This document shows, one piece after another, positions 8,500 through 16,545 of a stretch of 37,997 nucleotides of DNA. The stretch is from NCBI GenBank assembly GCA_937967685.1, contig CALBTX010000144.1:1-37997 (forward strand). The letters run 5' to 3'. The notes under the pieces are model-generated. The model was not told the origin of the DNA and made no database searches. It saw only the letters and a program-made list of their open reading frames with translations. Position 1 is the first letter of the stretch. Each line of letters starts with the position of its first letter. The translations under genes and the position numbers were made by a program. The DNA comes from an uncultured Bacillaceae bacterium. Its GTDB lineage: Bacteria; Bacillota; Bacilli; Caldalkalibacillales; Caldalkalibacillaceae.

Positions 8500-9336
8500 A
8501 TGACATTGTCTCGTGATGAAATTTTGTCCAGACTTAGAAATCAAGTCAATGAAGGAATCCCTATAGTTGGAGGTGGTGCGGGAACAGGTATATCGGCCAA
8601 AGCAGCTGAGAACGGAGGTATTGATTTAATTATTATTTATAACTCCGGTAGATTTAGAATGGCAGGTCGAGGATCTTTGGCTGGTCTGATGCCTTATGGC
8701 GATGCGAACAAAATCGTTGTTGAAATGGCGAGTGAAGTATTGCCCATCGTCAAAAGCACCCCTGTGTTGGCTGGCGTATGTGGCACGGACCCGTTCAGAA
8801 TCATGGATACCTTTTTGGAAGATTTAAAGAGAATGGGATTTTCGGGTGTCCAAAATTTCCCAACCGTTGGCCTAATCGGTGGTACTCTGCGTAAAAATTT
8901 GGAGGAAACGGGCATGGGCTATGATCTTGAAGTGGAAATGATTAGGAAAGCCCATGAGCTTGATCTTCTGACAACGCCGTATGTTTTTAATGAAAAAGAG
9001 GCTGAGATGATGGCTGAAGCAGGAGCGGATATTTTGGTAGCTCACATGGGTTTAACAACGAAAGGAACGATCGGTGCTCAGACAGCTCTGACACTCGATG
9101 ATTGTGTGGAAAGAATTCAGGCGATACATGATGCCGGAAAAGCTGTGAATCCCGATATTATGGTCATATCTCACGGTGGACCTGTGGCAGAACCGGAAGA
9201 CGCTGAATACGTGATGAATCATACAAATGGAATTGTTGGATTTTTTGGAGCTTCTAGTATCGAGCGCTTACCGACTGAAACCGCAATCAAGAGTCAGGTT
9301 GAACAATTTAAGCGTTTACAAATGAAAACTCCTTAG
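8500..9336 (+). CDS. TIM-barrel PEP-hydrolase-family protein
   Basis: A 278-residue protein of Pfam PF09370, equivalent to the C-terminal domain of Tm-1. Visible family motifs are GAGTGISAKAAENGG, NSGRFRMAGRGSLAG, MPYGDAN, CGTDPF, NFPTVGLIGGTLR, AHMGLTTKG, SHGGP and SSIERLPTE. Glycine-rich loops at strand ends are what a phosphate or carboxylate ligand would need. It has a good GGAGGAAG ribosome site and sits 46 bases after the UPF0261 gene. The paralogous domain forms the sensor of the sigma-54 activator at 5092. Phosphoenolpyruvate hydrolysis is only the family label; the real reaction is not established from this sequence. Confidence 0.85.
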   Translation: MTLSRDEILSRLRNQVNEGIPIVGGGAGTGISAKAAENGGIDLIIIYNSGRFRMAGRGSLAGLMPYGDANKIVVEMASEVLPIVKSTPVLAGVCGTDPFRIMDTFLEDLKRMGFSGVQNFPTVGLIGGTLRKNLEETGMGYDLEVEMIRKAHELDLLTTPYVFNEKEAEMMAEAGADILVAHMGLTTKGTIGAQTALTLDDCVERIQAIHDAGKAVNPDIMVISHGGPVAEPEDAEYVMNHTNGIVGFFGASSIERLPTETAIKSQVEQFKRLQMKTP

Positions 9337-9384
9337 GTAGAAAAGAGCGATTTGAAAATGATGTTAAACGAGGGGGTAAGAAAT

Positions 9385-10830
9385 TTGAGTCAATCGTTTA
9401 AGTGTTGCTCAATTTTATTCATGTTCATCCTTGTCATCGCTTTCAGTGTTGGCTGTTCAAGTGAAACCGGAACAAATGAAAGCAGCAGTGCGAATGAGAC
9501 TGGGGCACCGAATGATCATCATGCTGAGCAAAATGATGAAAATGGTGAAACGGCTGAGGAAAGCACGGATAACGGTGAAATTCATATTGGTGTTGTGGGG
9601 CCGATGACGGGCGGATTCGCTGTCTACGGTGAAAATGTTGTACGAGGCGTGGAACTTGCTTTAGATGAAGTTGATCATCAGTTTGATGGTCGTGAGATTG
9701 TTTTGCATGCGGAAGATTCTCAAGCAGATGTAGAGCAACTGGTGACGAAATTGGACAGTCTTAAGCAGCGCGATGGTGTTGATGTCATCATCGGACCATC
9801 CACAGGGGATGAGGGAGAAGCGGCCGTACAATGGGCTCAGAACAATCAAGATATTTTGATTATGCCCGGTTATTCAGCACCGGAAGATTTAACGATGCGT
9901 GAACAAACACCAAATTTGATCAGAGCAGGTTGGACAGATAGTCAAACGATTTTCCATTTCGGTCAGTTTGTCACTGACGAATTGGGTTATGAAAAGATTA
10001 TTATGGTCGGCCAAGACTATGCGTTTCCCTGGGGACAAGCGGCTGGATTCAAACGTGGATTTTATGAAAATGGAGGCAAAGAAGTATACACCATTTGGCA
10101 TCCAACCGATACGCTCGATTTCAGCTCCATACTAGGAGAAATTCAAGGTTTGGCTGATGAATATGATGCGGTGATGTATAACGGAGGAGGAGCGGACGCC
10201 ATTGCCTTTTACAATGGCTGGGAGCAGTATGGCATGGATCAACATTATCCTCAATTACTAGCCGGAACGAATGTAGCCGATGTGCCGATCTTAAGTGAGA
10301 TTTCAACTCATTTTGAAGGCGTCTATTCATCGATGCATTATTCTGAAGATCTGGACCATGAAGAGAATATCAAATTTAGAGAAAGTTATCGAGAAAAATA
10401 TGGGGAAGAAGCTGATGCAATCGTACTTCAAGGGTACGATACGATGAAAGTGATCTTACAAGCACTGGAGCAAACAGGTGGAGAGACAAGTGATGTTGAG
10501 CAGTTACGTGAAACGATATTAAGTTTGGAAATCAATGATTCACCTCGAGGACCGTTTCATTTCGATGAATATGGTCAGGCTGTGCAAAACATTTACATTA
10601 AGGAAACCAAAGTGGTCGATGGTCAATTACAGAATGAAGTTGTGAAAACGTATGAAGCAGTCAGCCAATTTGGTCCTTATGAAGGTTGGGAAGAAGAGTA
10701 TATGTCTCAACCTCCGAATGCCAGAGATTTCCCTGCGGATACGGCCGAAGAATATTTTGAACATCTCGCTGAATATTTCGGACAAGATTATATTGATGAA
10801 TTAGAGGCCAATGGAGGATGGGCTGAATAA
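9385..10830 (+). CDS. ABC transporter substrate-binding lipoprotein, Leu/Ile/Val-binding type
   Basis: A 481-residue solute receptor. The TTG at 9385 follows GAGGGGG by 7 bases and gives a classical signal peptide (SQSFKCCSILFMFILVIAFS) ending at a lipobox-like SVGC, so the Cys would be lipidated. A 40-residue acidic Ser/Glu/Asn linker leads to the type I periplasmic-binding fold (IHIGVVGPMTGGFAVYG, IIGPSTGDEG). The position -3 to the Cys is Ser rather than Leu, slightly atypical. The C-terminal tail of about 80 residues is rich in aromatic and acidic residues. An in-frame TTG at 9352 has no ribosome site. The ligand is unknown: these receptors bind amino acids, amides, urea or aromatic acids. 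Confidence 0.85.
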   Translation: MSQSFKCCSILFMFILVIAFSVGCSSETGTNESSSANETGAPNDHHAEQNDENGETAEESTDNGEIHIGVVGPMTGGFAVYGENVVRGVELALDEVDHQFDGREIVLHAEDSQADVEQLVTKLDSLKQRDGVDVIIGPSTGDEGEAAVQWAQNNQDILIMPGYSAPEDLTMREQTPNLIRAGWTDSQTIFHFGQFVTDELGYEKIIMVGQDYAFPWGQAAGFKRGFYENGGKEVYTIWHPTDTLDFSSILGEIQGLADEYDAVMYNGGGADAIAFYNGWEQYGMDQHYPQLLAGTNVADVPILSEISTHFEGVYSSMHYSEDLDHEENIKFRESYREKYGEEADAIVLQGYDTMKVILQALEQTGGETSDVEQLRETILSLEINDSPRGPFHFDEYGQAVQNIYIKETKVVDGQLQNEVVKTYEAVSQFGPYEGWEEEYMSQPPNARDFPADTAEEYFEHLAEYFGQDYIDELEANGGWAE

Positions 10831-10892
10831 ACGAAGAGCATGTAGGTAGAAACGCTTCGGGCGTTCCTTGTAAGCGTCTACAAATATGAAGC

Positions 10893-10921
10893 GGGGAATG
10901 GGGAACGAACCCTCCTTCCCC
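10893..10921 (+). promoter_or_regulatory. Hairpin between receptor and permease genes
   Basis: GGGGAA (10893-10898) pairs with TTCCCC (10916-10921), and an inner GGG/CCC pair extends the stem. It lies in the 127-base gap after the receptor gene with no clean T-run. Such hairpins often trim downstream expression or protect the receptor transcript, giving more receptor than permease. That role is inferred. Confidence 0.5.
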
Positions 10922-10957
10922 CTATCATTCATTTTTTCGTGCTTGAGGGGTGAAGTC

Positions 10958-11809
10958 ATGTTACTGACACTAATCAACGGTATGACACTGGCTGCCTTGT
11001 TATTTATCATTGCTGTTGGTTTCAATCTGTCTTTCTCTTTATTGAGAGTAGCCAATCTGGCTCATGGGGCTTTTTATTTGTTTGGAGGATATATTGGTCT
11101 GAGTATGCTGAACCATTTGGGCAGTTGGTGGTTGGCTTTAGTGATAGGAGGTTTGTGCACAGCTTTTCTAGCTTTTATCACAGAGTTCTTTTTATTGCGG
11201 AAAGTACGGGGAGATAACCTGCGGGAAACGCTGGTTACTTTATCTGTGGCGATTATCGTCGCAGATCTGATGATCGTCGTTTGGGGAGGCAACCCAAAAT
11301 CCATTCCTTATCCGGAAGTTTTAAATGGTTTTGTTCAACTTTTTAACGTGACCATTCCAAAGTATAGTGTGTTTATTTTAGCGACTTCTATTTTGATCGG
11401 ATTGCTAATATGGCTTTTGTTGAATAAAACGAAAATGGGAATGGTCATCCGTGCGGGTGTGGATCATTTTGAAATGGTTTCGGTATTAGGCACGAATATA
11501 CAAAGAGTATTTACTGGCATGTTTGTTCTTGCAGGTTTTTTGGCAGGTTTGGCAGGGGTGATCGGTGGTTCTTATCTGATGATGTCTCCCGGAGAAGATT
11601 GGAGGATTTTAACTTATGCCCTATTGATCATTATATTGGGGGGGATGGGTAGTTTTGGGGGATCTGTCGTTGCGGCATTCATTATCGGGCTCATTTATAG
11701 TTTCGGAAGCGTACATGTCCCCGAATTTCAGTTATTCTTAATGTTTACCCCAGTTGCACTTGTGCTTATTTTTAGACCAAAGGGATTGTTTGGGAGGGGC
11801 TTAGCGTGA
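10958..11809 (+). CDS. ABC transporter permease, LivH type
   Basis: A 283-residue integral membrane subunit with about eight hydrophobic segments, the usual size for LivH-type permeases. The signature region near the N-terminus (NGMTLAALLFIIAVGFNLSF, then RVANLAHGAFYLFGGYIG) and the late IILGGMGSFGGSVVAAFIIGL block are characteristic. The start is ATG 10958 after GAGGGGTG. It pairs with the next gene as the membrane channel and receives ligand from the lipoprotein at 9385. Confidence 0.87.
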   Translation: MLLTLINGMTLAALLFIIAVGFNLSFSLLRVANLAHGAFYLFGGYIGLSMLNHLGSWWLALVIGGLCTAFLAFITEFFLLRKVRGDNLRETLVTLSVAIIVADLMIVVWGGNPKSIPYPEVLNGFVQLFNVTIPKYSVFILATSILIGLLIWLLLNKTKMGMVIRAGVDHFEMVSVLGTNIQRVFTGMFVLAGFLAGLAGVIGGSYLMMSPGEDWRILTYALLIIILGGMGSFGGSVVAAFIIGLIYSFGSVHVPEFQLFLMFTPVALVLIFRPKGLFGRGLA

Positions 11810-12783
11810 ATCAGATGACCAAGAATTTGATATACACTCTTGGCGTTATTGTCCTGTTGGCCATTCCGCTGATAGCCAGTGACTTTTTGACGACAATGAT
11901 CATTCGCATTATGTATTATTCTTTGCTAGCCATTGGATTTGCATTTTTGGCGGGACAACTTGGATTAATCTCCCTGGCGATTCCCGCATTTATGGCCGTG
12001 TCAGGGTATACGATAGGTATTTTGGAAACAAGAGGATTGTTGTCCTTTCCATTTTCGGTTTTGGCAGCCATGTTGATGGTATTAGTCATTGGTGCTGTAT
12101 TCGGGATTTTTGTTAACAGATCCCAAGGCATCTATTTTTTAATGCTTACCTTAATTTTGGGCCAAATTGTCTGGGCAATCGTTTTACAATGGGCTTCATT
12201 TACGAAAGGTTCCAGCGGGATCATCGGTATTGAAAAACCTGACATCATGAAGTGGCGTCTTGGTGAAACCGAGGTGGGTTTCTACTATATCCTTCTCGTA
12301 TGTTTTATCTTAATCGTTCTGGCTGTACTTGCTTTAACCCGTTCATCATTCGGCTTAAAACTAAAGGGTATACGTGAGAGTGAGACAAGGATGAAAATGC
12401 TGGGTTACCCCGTGGCAAGATTGAAATGGACTGCATTCATGATCTCTGCTTTTATTTCGGGTACGGCGGGTGTTTTTTTTGTTTATTATACGGGTGTGAT
12501 GCACCCCAGTTCGATTAATCTTGATTCAGCCGCTATGGTATTGATCGCATCGATTTTTGGCGGCGTTCAAAGTATTATAGGCGCCATTTTAGGTATGAGC
12601 ATCATTAAAACGTTTGAGATCAGTTTGAGTGGGTTGACGCAGAGATATTTAATTATTATCGGAACGATGTTCCTATTGGTCATCATCTACGCCCCAAAAG
12701 GTTTGATGGGCTTGATCTACAAGAATAAATATATGCAAAGCCTGTATCAACATTGGTATCGTGGAGGCAAAAAAGATGAATAA
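11806..12783 (+). CDS. ABC transporter permease, LivM type
   Basis: A 325-residue membrane subunit of the LivM type. It starts at a GTG that overlaps the LivH-type stop by 4 bases, which implies translational coupling. Family features include YYSLLAIGFAFLAGQLGLIS near residue 40, the long cytoplasmic loop with GIRESETRMKMLGYPVARLK that contacts the ATPases, and SIFGGVQSIIGAILG near the C-terminus. It ends in a basic tail. It forms the translocation path with the upstream permease. Confidence 0.87.
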   Translation: MNQMTKNLIYTLGVIVLLAIPLIASDFLTTMIIRIMYYSLLAIGFAFLAGQLGLISLAIPAFMAVSGYTIGILETRGLLSFPFSVLAAMLMVLVIGAVFGIFVNRSQGIYFLMLTLILGQIVWAIVLQWASFTKGSSGIIGIEKPDIMKWRLGETEVGFYYILLVCFILIVLAVLALTRSSFGLKLKGIRESETRMKMLGYPVARLKWTAFMISAFISGTAGVFFVYYTGVMHPSSINLDSAAMVLIASIFGGVQSIIGAILGMSIIKTFEISLSGLTQRYLIIIGTMFLLVIIYAPKGLMGLIYKNKYMQSLYQHWYRGGKKDE

Positions 12784-13585
12784 CGAACATTTAAAATATG
12801 CTTCGAAAACATATCCACACAGTGAAGAGACCCATCCCGCTCTCATGATAAAAAATGTTTCCAAGGCTTTTGGCGGGGTTAAAGCGATTAATAACGTAAC
12901 TTTAACGGTTGAAGAGGGGCGGAGTCGGGTGCTGATCGGTCCCAACGGTGCCGGCAAGAGTACATTGTTTCATCTGATTACCGGAGAAATTCCTGTGGAT
13001 GTCGGTGAACTGTATCTCTTTGGAGACAACGTGACGAAGGCGCCTGTTCAAAGACGCAGTGAACTTGGCTTGGCCCGAACGTATCAAATTTCAAACTTGT
13101 TTAATGAATTAACTGTCGAGGAAAATTTATATCTTGCTTTACAAGGAAAAGAGCGGGGTGCGGATCACTTCTTGTCCTTCTTGAAACCTTGGTTTAAACA
13201 TAAAAAGAAGTTGGAGAGAGTGCGCGAAGTGGCCCAAAGTGTCGCTTTGGAAAACAAGCTGGATACACTAGTCAGCAATTTGTCACACGGTGAACAACGA
13301 CAGCTTGAACTCGGAATCGCCATTGCACCCAATCCACGATTGATCTTATTTGATGAACCAATGGCTGGTTTGTCCCCGACGGAAAGAGTTTTTATGAAAA
13401 AATTAATTTCTCGTCTATCTGTTGAAAAAACGATCTTGGTGATCGAACATGATATGGAATTCGCTCTCAGTTTGACAAATGATGTGACTGTTCTGCATCA
13501 AGGATCGGTCATTGCCGAAGGAACACCTGATGACATCAAACAAAACGAACATGTGCGCAAGATTTATAAGCTAGAAAATGTGTAG
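12776..13585 (+). CDS. ABC transporter ATP-binding protein, LivG type
   Basis: A 269-residue cytosolic ATPase. It has Walker A GPNGAGKST (about residue 60), the signature LSHGEQRQLELGIAIAP and Walker B RLILFDEPMAGLSP, followed by the switch His in VIEHDMEF. The ATG at 12776 follows GGAGG by 8 bases and overlaps the end of the LivM-type gene by 8 bases. The extra N-terminal 20 residues before the ABC fold are not conserved. It powers the importer together with the next gene. Confidence 0.88.
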   Translation: MNNEHLKYASKTYPHSEETHPALMIKNVSKAFGGVKAINNVTLTVEEGRSRVLIGPNGAGKSTLFHLITGEIPVDVGELYLFGDNVTKAPVQRRSELGLARTYQISNLFNELTVEENLYLALQGKERGADHFLSFLKPWFKHKKKLERVREVAQSVALENKLDTLVSNLSHGEQRQLELGIAIAPNPRLILFDEPMAGLSPTERVFMKKLISRLSVEKTILVIEHDMEFALSLTNDVTVLHQGSVIAEGTPDDIKQNEHVRKIYKLENV

Positions 13586-13605
13586 GCTCAAGGAGGTCTG
13601 GACTG

Positions 13606-14319
13606 ATGAAAGAACCTTTATTAAGAGTAAAAAACTTAAACGCTTATTACGATAAAGCCCACATACTCCAAGATGTGTCATTTGAGGTTAATGATCTTGA
13701 ACGAGTCACTATTCTTGGAAGAAATGGTATGGGTAAATCCACTTTATTAAAGTCCATTCTAGGCTTACAAAATATTCGCCGTCTGGGAGATATTTATTTT
13801 GAAAAGTCGAATATTATCGAACAACAAATACATGAGACGGCGAATCTAGGCATTGCTTACGTACCGCAGGGTTGGCAGCTTTTCCCGTCATTGTCGGTTG
13901 ATGAACATTTGAAAATGGCCTATCGGCCCGATCCAAGTGATCACGAATGGACACCGGAGGCTGTTTATGAGTTATTTCCTGAAATTAAAGCGAGATATAA
14001 AGTCAGCGGGACGAAATTAAGCGGGGGAGAACAACAAATGTTAGCCATTGGGCGTGCTTTGGTGCGTAACCCCAAACTCATTTTAATGGATGAACCATCT
14101 GAAGGCATTTCAACTTTCGTTATTGAGAGAGTCATTGAAGTGTGTCAGGAATTGACACAAAGAAAAATAGCATTATTACTCGTTGAACAGAATCTAAATT
14201 TAGCTCTGCGGGCGGCACAAAAAGTTTACATTCTTGTCAACGGTAGAATGGTGCATCAAGCGACTGTGGAAGAATTCAAAGAAGATAAAGAAAGTCAAAA
14301 TAAATATTTGGGCGTGTAG
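13606..14319 (+). CDS. ABC transporter ATP-binding protein, LivF type
   Basis: A 237-residue second ATPase of the importer. It has Walker A GRNGMGKST, the signature LSGGEQQMLAIGRAL and Walker B KLILMDEPSEGIS, followed by LLVEQNLNLAL. A strong AAGGAGGT precedes ATG 13606. It is the last gene of the sigma-54 operon. Its stop codon touches the stop codon of the convergent comB-like gene, and I see no good intrinsic terminator between them. Confidence 0.88.
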   Translation: MKEPLLRVKNLNAYYDKAHILQDVSFEVNDLERVTILGRNGMGKSTLLKSILGLQNIRRLGDIYFEKSNIIEQQIHETANLGIAYVPQGWQLFPSLSVDEHLKMAYRPDPSDHEWTPEAVYELFPEIKARYKVSGTKLSGGEQQMLAIGRALVRNPKLILMDEPSEGISTFVIERVIEVCQELTQRKIALLLVEQNLNLALRAAQKVYILVNGRMVHQATVEEFKEDKESQNKYLGV

Positions 14320-15030
14320 TCAAATACGCACAATCCCATCATCCTGGTACACACCTGTTAACGCGTAACGATCGACATCCAGGCAAAAGTGAATATCGTT
14401 TTTTTGTCCGGTTTTCAGCAGGCTACCGGCCGTTTTTCCTTTGAACACCAGCTCAGTCAATTGCTCTTTTTTGGCGACATAGTGATATTCCAGTAACAAG
14501 GCGGTATCAGTGCATTCGATATTCTCTGCCCGCTCCTTTAGCAGATGAACGATACACCCTGCAGCCAAACCATCCTCGATGGCCAATTCCCCGTGCCTAC
14601 CCGCACAAACAATAAGGACAGACCCTTTTTCAGACAAAACTTGATCGACACAATGGGAAACATTCACAAAAGAGCCCACTAAAACACGAGGGGCTTTTTT
14701 TACTTTTTTCAACGCTTTCGTTCCGTTGGTCGATGTGATCACAATCGTTTTGCCTGTTAGATCTCGTTGCGAGATGACAGACGGAGAATTGGGCAGATCG
14801 AAGCCGGGCACTTTCTTGCTGAAACGTTCGCCGATGAGAAGGGTGTCCGGCTTTCCATGAGACTGCAGCGCTTGACCGAGCGTTTCCACGGGGATGACTT
14901 TCCGACAACCTTGGTGTAAAGCGGTAATGATCGTTGATGTGGCTCTTAAGGCATCAATGACAATGACGGCGCTCCGGCAGATGTCTTCCTGTTTCAGTTG
15001 GCTGACGGATAGGGCAATATCGACTTTCAA
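14320..15030 (-). CDS. comB: 2-phosphosulfolactate phosphatase (ComB family)
   Basis: A 236-residue protein of the ComB family. The N-terminal VIVIDALRATSTIITAL and the later ITSTNGTKAL and GLAAGCIVHLL blocks are family hallmarks. ComB removes phosphate from 2-phospho-3-sulfolactate, an Mg-dependent cytosolic step that gives sulfolactate, a compound reported in Bacillus spores. The start is taken at TTG 15030 because GGGAGGT lies 7 bases upstream. An ATG at 15051 has no ribosome site and would itself contain the Shine-Dalgarno sequence. A sigma-K-type promoter upstream suggests late mother-cell expression. A ComA synthase is not in this window. Confidence 0.82.
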   Translation of the reverse strand: MKVDIALSVSQLKQEDICRSAVIVIDALRATSTIITALHQGCRKVIPVETLGQALQSHGKPDTLLIGERFSKKVPGFDLPNSPSVISQRDLTGKTIVITSTNGTKALKKVKKAPRVLVGSFVNVSHCVDQVLSEKGSVLIVCAGRHGELAIEDGLAAGCIVHLLKERAENIECTDTALLLEYHYVAKKEQLTELVFKGKTAGSLLKTGQKNDIHFCLDVDRYALTGVYQDDGIVRI

Positions 15031-15066
15031 TGTTGTTACCTCCCGTTTCATGGGGGTGCCTGCCTA

Positions 15067-15095
15067 TAGCGTATGCTTTTGCCGCCAAAAAGGTG
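15067..15095 (-). promoter_or_regulatory. Sigma-K-type promoter of comB
   Basis: On the minus strand CACC (15095-15092) and CATACGCTA (15075-15067) are separated by 16 bases. This fits the sigma-K pattern mACm-N16/17-CATAnnnTA at every specified position. Transcription would start near 15060, about 30 bases before the TTG start. The short degenerate consensus leaves some chance of coincidence. Confidence 0.6.
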
Positions 15096-15123
15096 CAGGT
15101 AGGAGACATGCTACGCATCAGGA

Positions 15124-15152
15124 TCATTTTCCACCTGCCTTCCGCATACAAT
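15124..15152 (+). promoter_or_regulatory. Sigma-E-type promoter upstream of yqhV
   Basis: TCATTTT (15124-15130) and CATACAAT (15145-15152) are spaced 14 bases apart. The -10 matches the sigma-E consensus CATACAHT fully, and the -35 differs at one position from kmATATT. This would place yqhV and the whole spoIIIA operon under mother-cell control. Confidence 0.65.
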
Positions 15153-15174
15153 GTACAAGTCTAAGTTTGTACAT
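15151..15174. promoter_or_regulatory. ATGTACAA inverted repeat, possible operator
   Basis: ATGTACAA (15151-15158) and TTGTACAT (15167-15174) form a perfect 8-bp inverted repeat. It overlaps the end of the sigma-E -10 and the presumed transcription start, a typical position for a repressor site. No known regulator is assigned. Confidence 0.5.
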
Positions 15175-15203
15175 AGAAAGAGGAACCAACGGGAGGTTCG
15201 CTG

Positions 15204-15476
15204 ATGTTTGTCATCATCGAAAAAATTATTTTGATCATGGCCGGCTTACGTTTGTTCTCCGGCTTTTTGGAAATGATGGCCGGCTTGATCATTCTCAAAT
15301 TGAACAATGTGGAAAAAGCTTTGATGGTTAATGCCTTTCTGGCTATGGTCGGGCCGGTTTTTTTTATTACGAGCATGAGCTTGGGGATCATCCATTTGGC
15401 GGATAAAGTGTCCTACTCCAAATTGGTGTTGATCGGCATCGGTGTCGGTTTTATCCTTTGGGGTTTAAAAAAATAG
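15204..15476 (+). CDS. yqhV: YqhV family membrane protein (DUF2619)
   Basis: A 90-residue protein with three hydrophobic segments and a short charged end. It matches the small YqhV protein that sits just upstream of spoIIIAA in Bacillus. Conserved-looking parts are AGLRLFSGFLEMMAGL, LNNVEKALMVNAFLAMVGP and a C-terminal GIGVGFILWGLKK. GGGAGG precedes the ATG by 8 bases. Its function is unknown. Location and the sigma-E-type promoter suggest a mother-cell sporulation role. Confidence 0.85.
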   Translation: MFVIIEKIILIMAGLRLFSGFLEMMAGLIILKLNNVEKALMVNAFLAMVGPVFFITSMSLGIIHLADKVSYSKLVLIGIGVGFILWGLKK

Positions 15477-15501
15477 CGCCTGCCTGCCAGCAAATCATTT
15501 G

Positions 15502-15531
15502 GCATAATCCTGTCCAACTTGCGCATATGAT
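15502..15531 (+). promoter_or_regulatory. Possible second sigma-E promoter before spoIIIAA
   Basis: GCATAAT (15502-15508) and CATATGAT (15524-15531) with a 15-base spacer resemble a sigma-E promoter with one -35 and two -10 changes. It sits directly before the spoIIIAA ribosome site, where B. subtilis has its main spoIIIA promoter. Confidence 0.45.
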
Positions 15532-15567
15532 GGGGAATAAAGGTGGACAAAGGTGGGGAGAGAGGGG

Positions 15568-16545
15568 ATGGACGGACATATTCTGGCCTGTTTGCCGCAA
15601 CGGTTGAAAGATGTATTCCGGAAATGTTCACCCGTCGATCTACAGGGACTGGAGGAGATTCGCATCCGTGTCCAACGCCCTGTGGAAGTGCTCATCGGCA
15701 GCCGGTCTTGTTTCATCACCCCCGATGGAGAATGTACACCGGATTGGCGGAAAGGGATCGTGACCACGATTGAGGACGGACAGAAAATGCTCAATCAGAT
15801 CAGCCGTCATTCTTTATATGCGCTGGAGGAAGAATTGAGAAGAGGATATATCACCATTCGGGGTGGTCACCGGGTCGGTATCACCGGCCGGGCCGTCGTT
15901 GAAGGCGGAAAGGTCAAGCTGCTCAAAGATATTCAATCTTTCAATTTGCGCATGGCTCGAGAATTGAAGGGGGTGGCTGCGCCCGTTTTGCCCAGGTTGT
16001 TGGAAAGCGGACGTTTCGGCAACACTTTAATCATTTCCCCGCCTGGTTGCGGGAAAACGACATTGTTGCGGGATATCGCCCGATGTTTAAGTTACGGTAT
16101 GAGGGACTTTTCTTTAAAAGGACTCAAAATAGGGATCGTTGATGAACGTTCGGAAATCGCCAGTTGTATGGACGGCATTCCCCAAAACGATCTCGGCCCG
16201 CGGGCTGATGTCTTGGATGCCTGTCCGAAAGCGGAAGGCATGATGATGCTCATTCGTTCCATGAGTCCGGATGTCATCGTTTGTGATGAAATCGGCAGTC
16301 TGGATGATGCCCAAGCCGTTTTGGAAGCGATGCATGCCGGTGTGGCCATACTCGTCAGCGCCCATGGCCACTCGCTAGCTGATGTGCGAGAAAGACCGAG
16401 CTTGAGGATGCTCTTTGAGGAAACCGTTTTTGAACGGATCATGATTCTCAGCAAACGCAAAGGGGTCGGTACGGTTGAAGGCGTCTTTGATGGGGCCGGA
16501 CGCAGGTTAGCGGACCCTGCGGGGAAGGGGATTCGTCATGCTTAA
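15568..16545 (+). CDS. spoIIIAA: Stage III sporulation protein AA, channel ATPase
   Basis: A 325-residue P-loop ATPase related to type II/IV secretion motors. The N-terminal part binds partners. Walker A is SPPGCGKTTLLRD near residue 160, followed by GIVDERSEIA and the Walker B-like DVIVCDEIG. It energises the SpoIIIA-SpoIIQ channel from the mother-cell cytosol. ATG 15568 is chosen because AGGTGGGGAG precedes it; an in-frame GTG at 15553 lies within that ribosome site. It overlaps spoIIIAB by 8 bases. Confidence 0.95.
   Translation: MDGHILACLPQRLKDVFRKCSPVDLQGLEEIRIRVQRPVEVLIGSRSCFITPDGECTPDWRKGIVTTIEDGQKMLNQISRHSLYALEEELRRGYITIRGGHRVGITGRAVVEGGKVKLLKDIQSFNLRMARELKGVAAPVLPRLLESGRFGNTLIISPPGCGKTTLLRDIARCLSYGMRDFSLKGLKIGIVDERSEIASCMDGIPQNDLGPRADVLDACPKAEGMMMLIRSMSPDVIVCDEIGSLDDAQAVLEAMHAGVAILVSAHGHSLADVRERPSLRMLFEETVFERIMILSKRKGVGTVEGVFDGAGRRLADPAGKGIRHA

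Noticed and set aside
14894..15331. A 145-codon plus-strand frame opposite comB and running into yqhV
   Set aside because: It is antisense to comB and out of frame with yqhV, has no ribosome site and no family character. The minus-strand ComB and plus-strand YqhV proteins explain the region.
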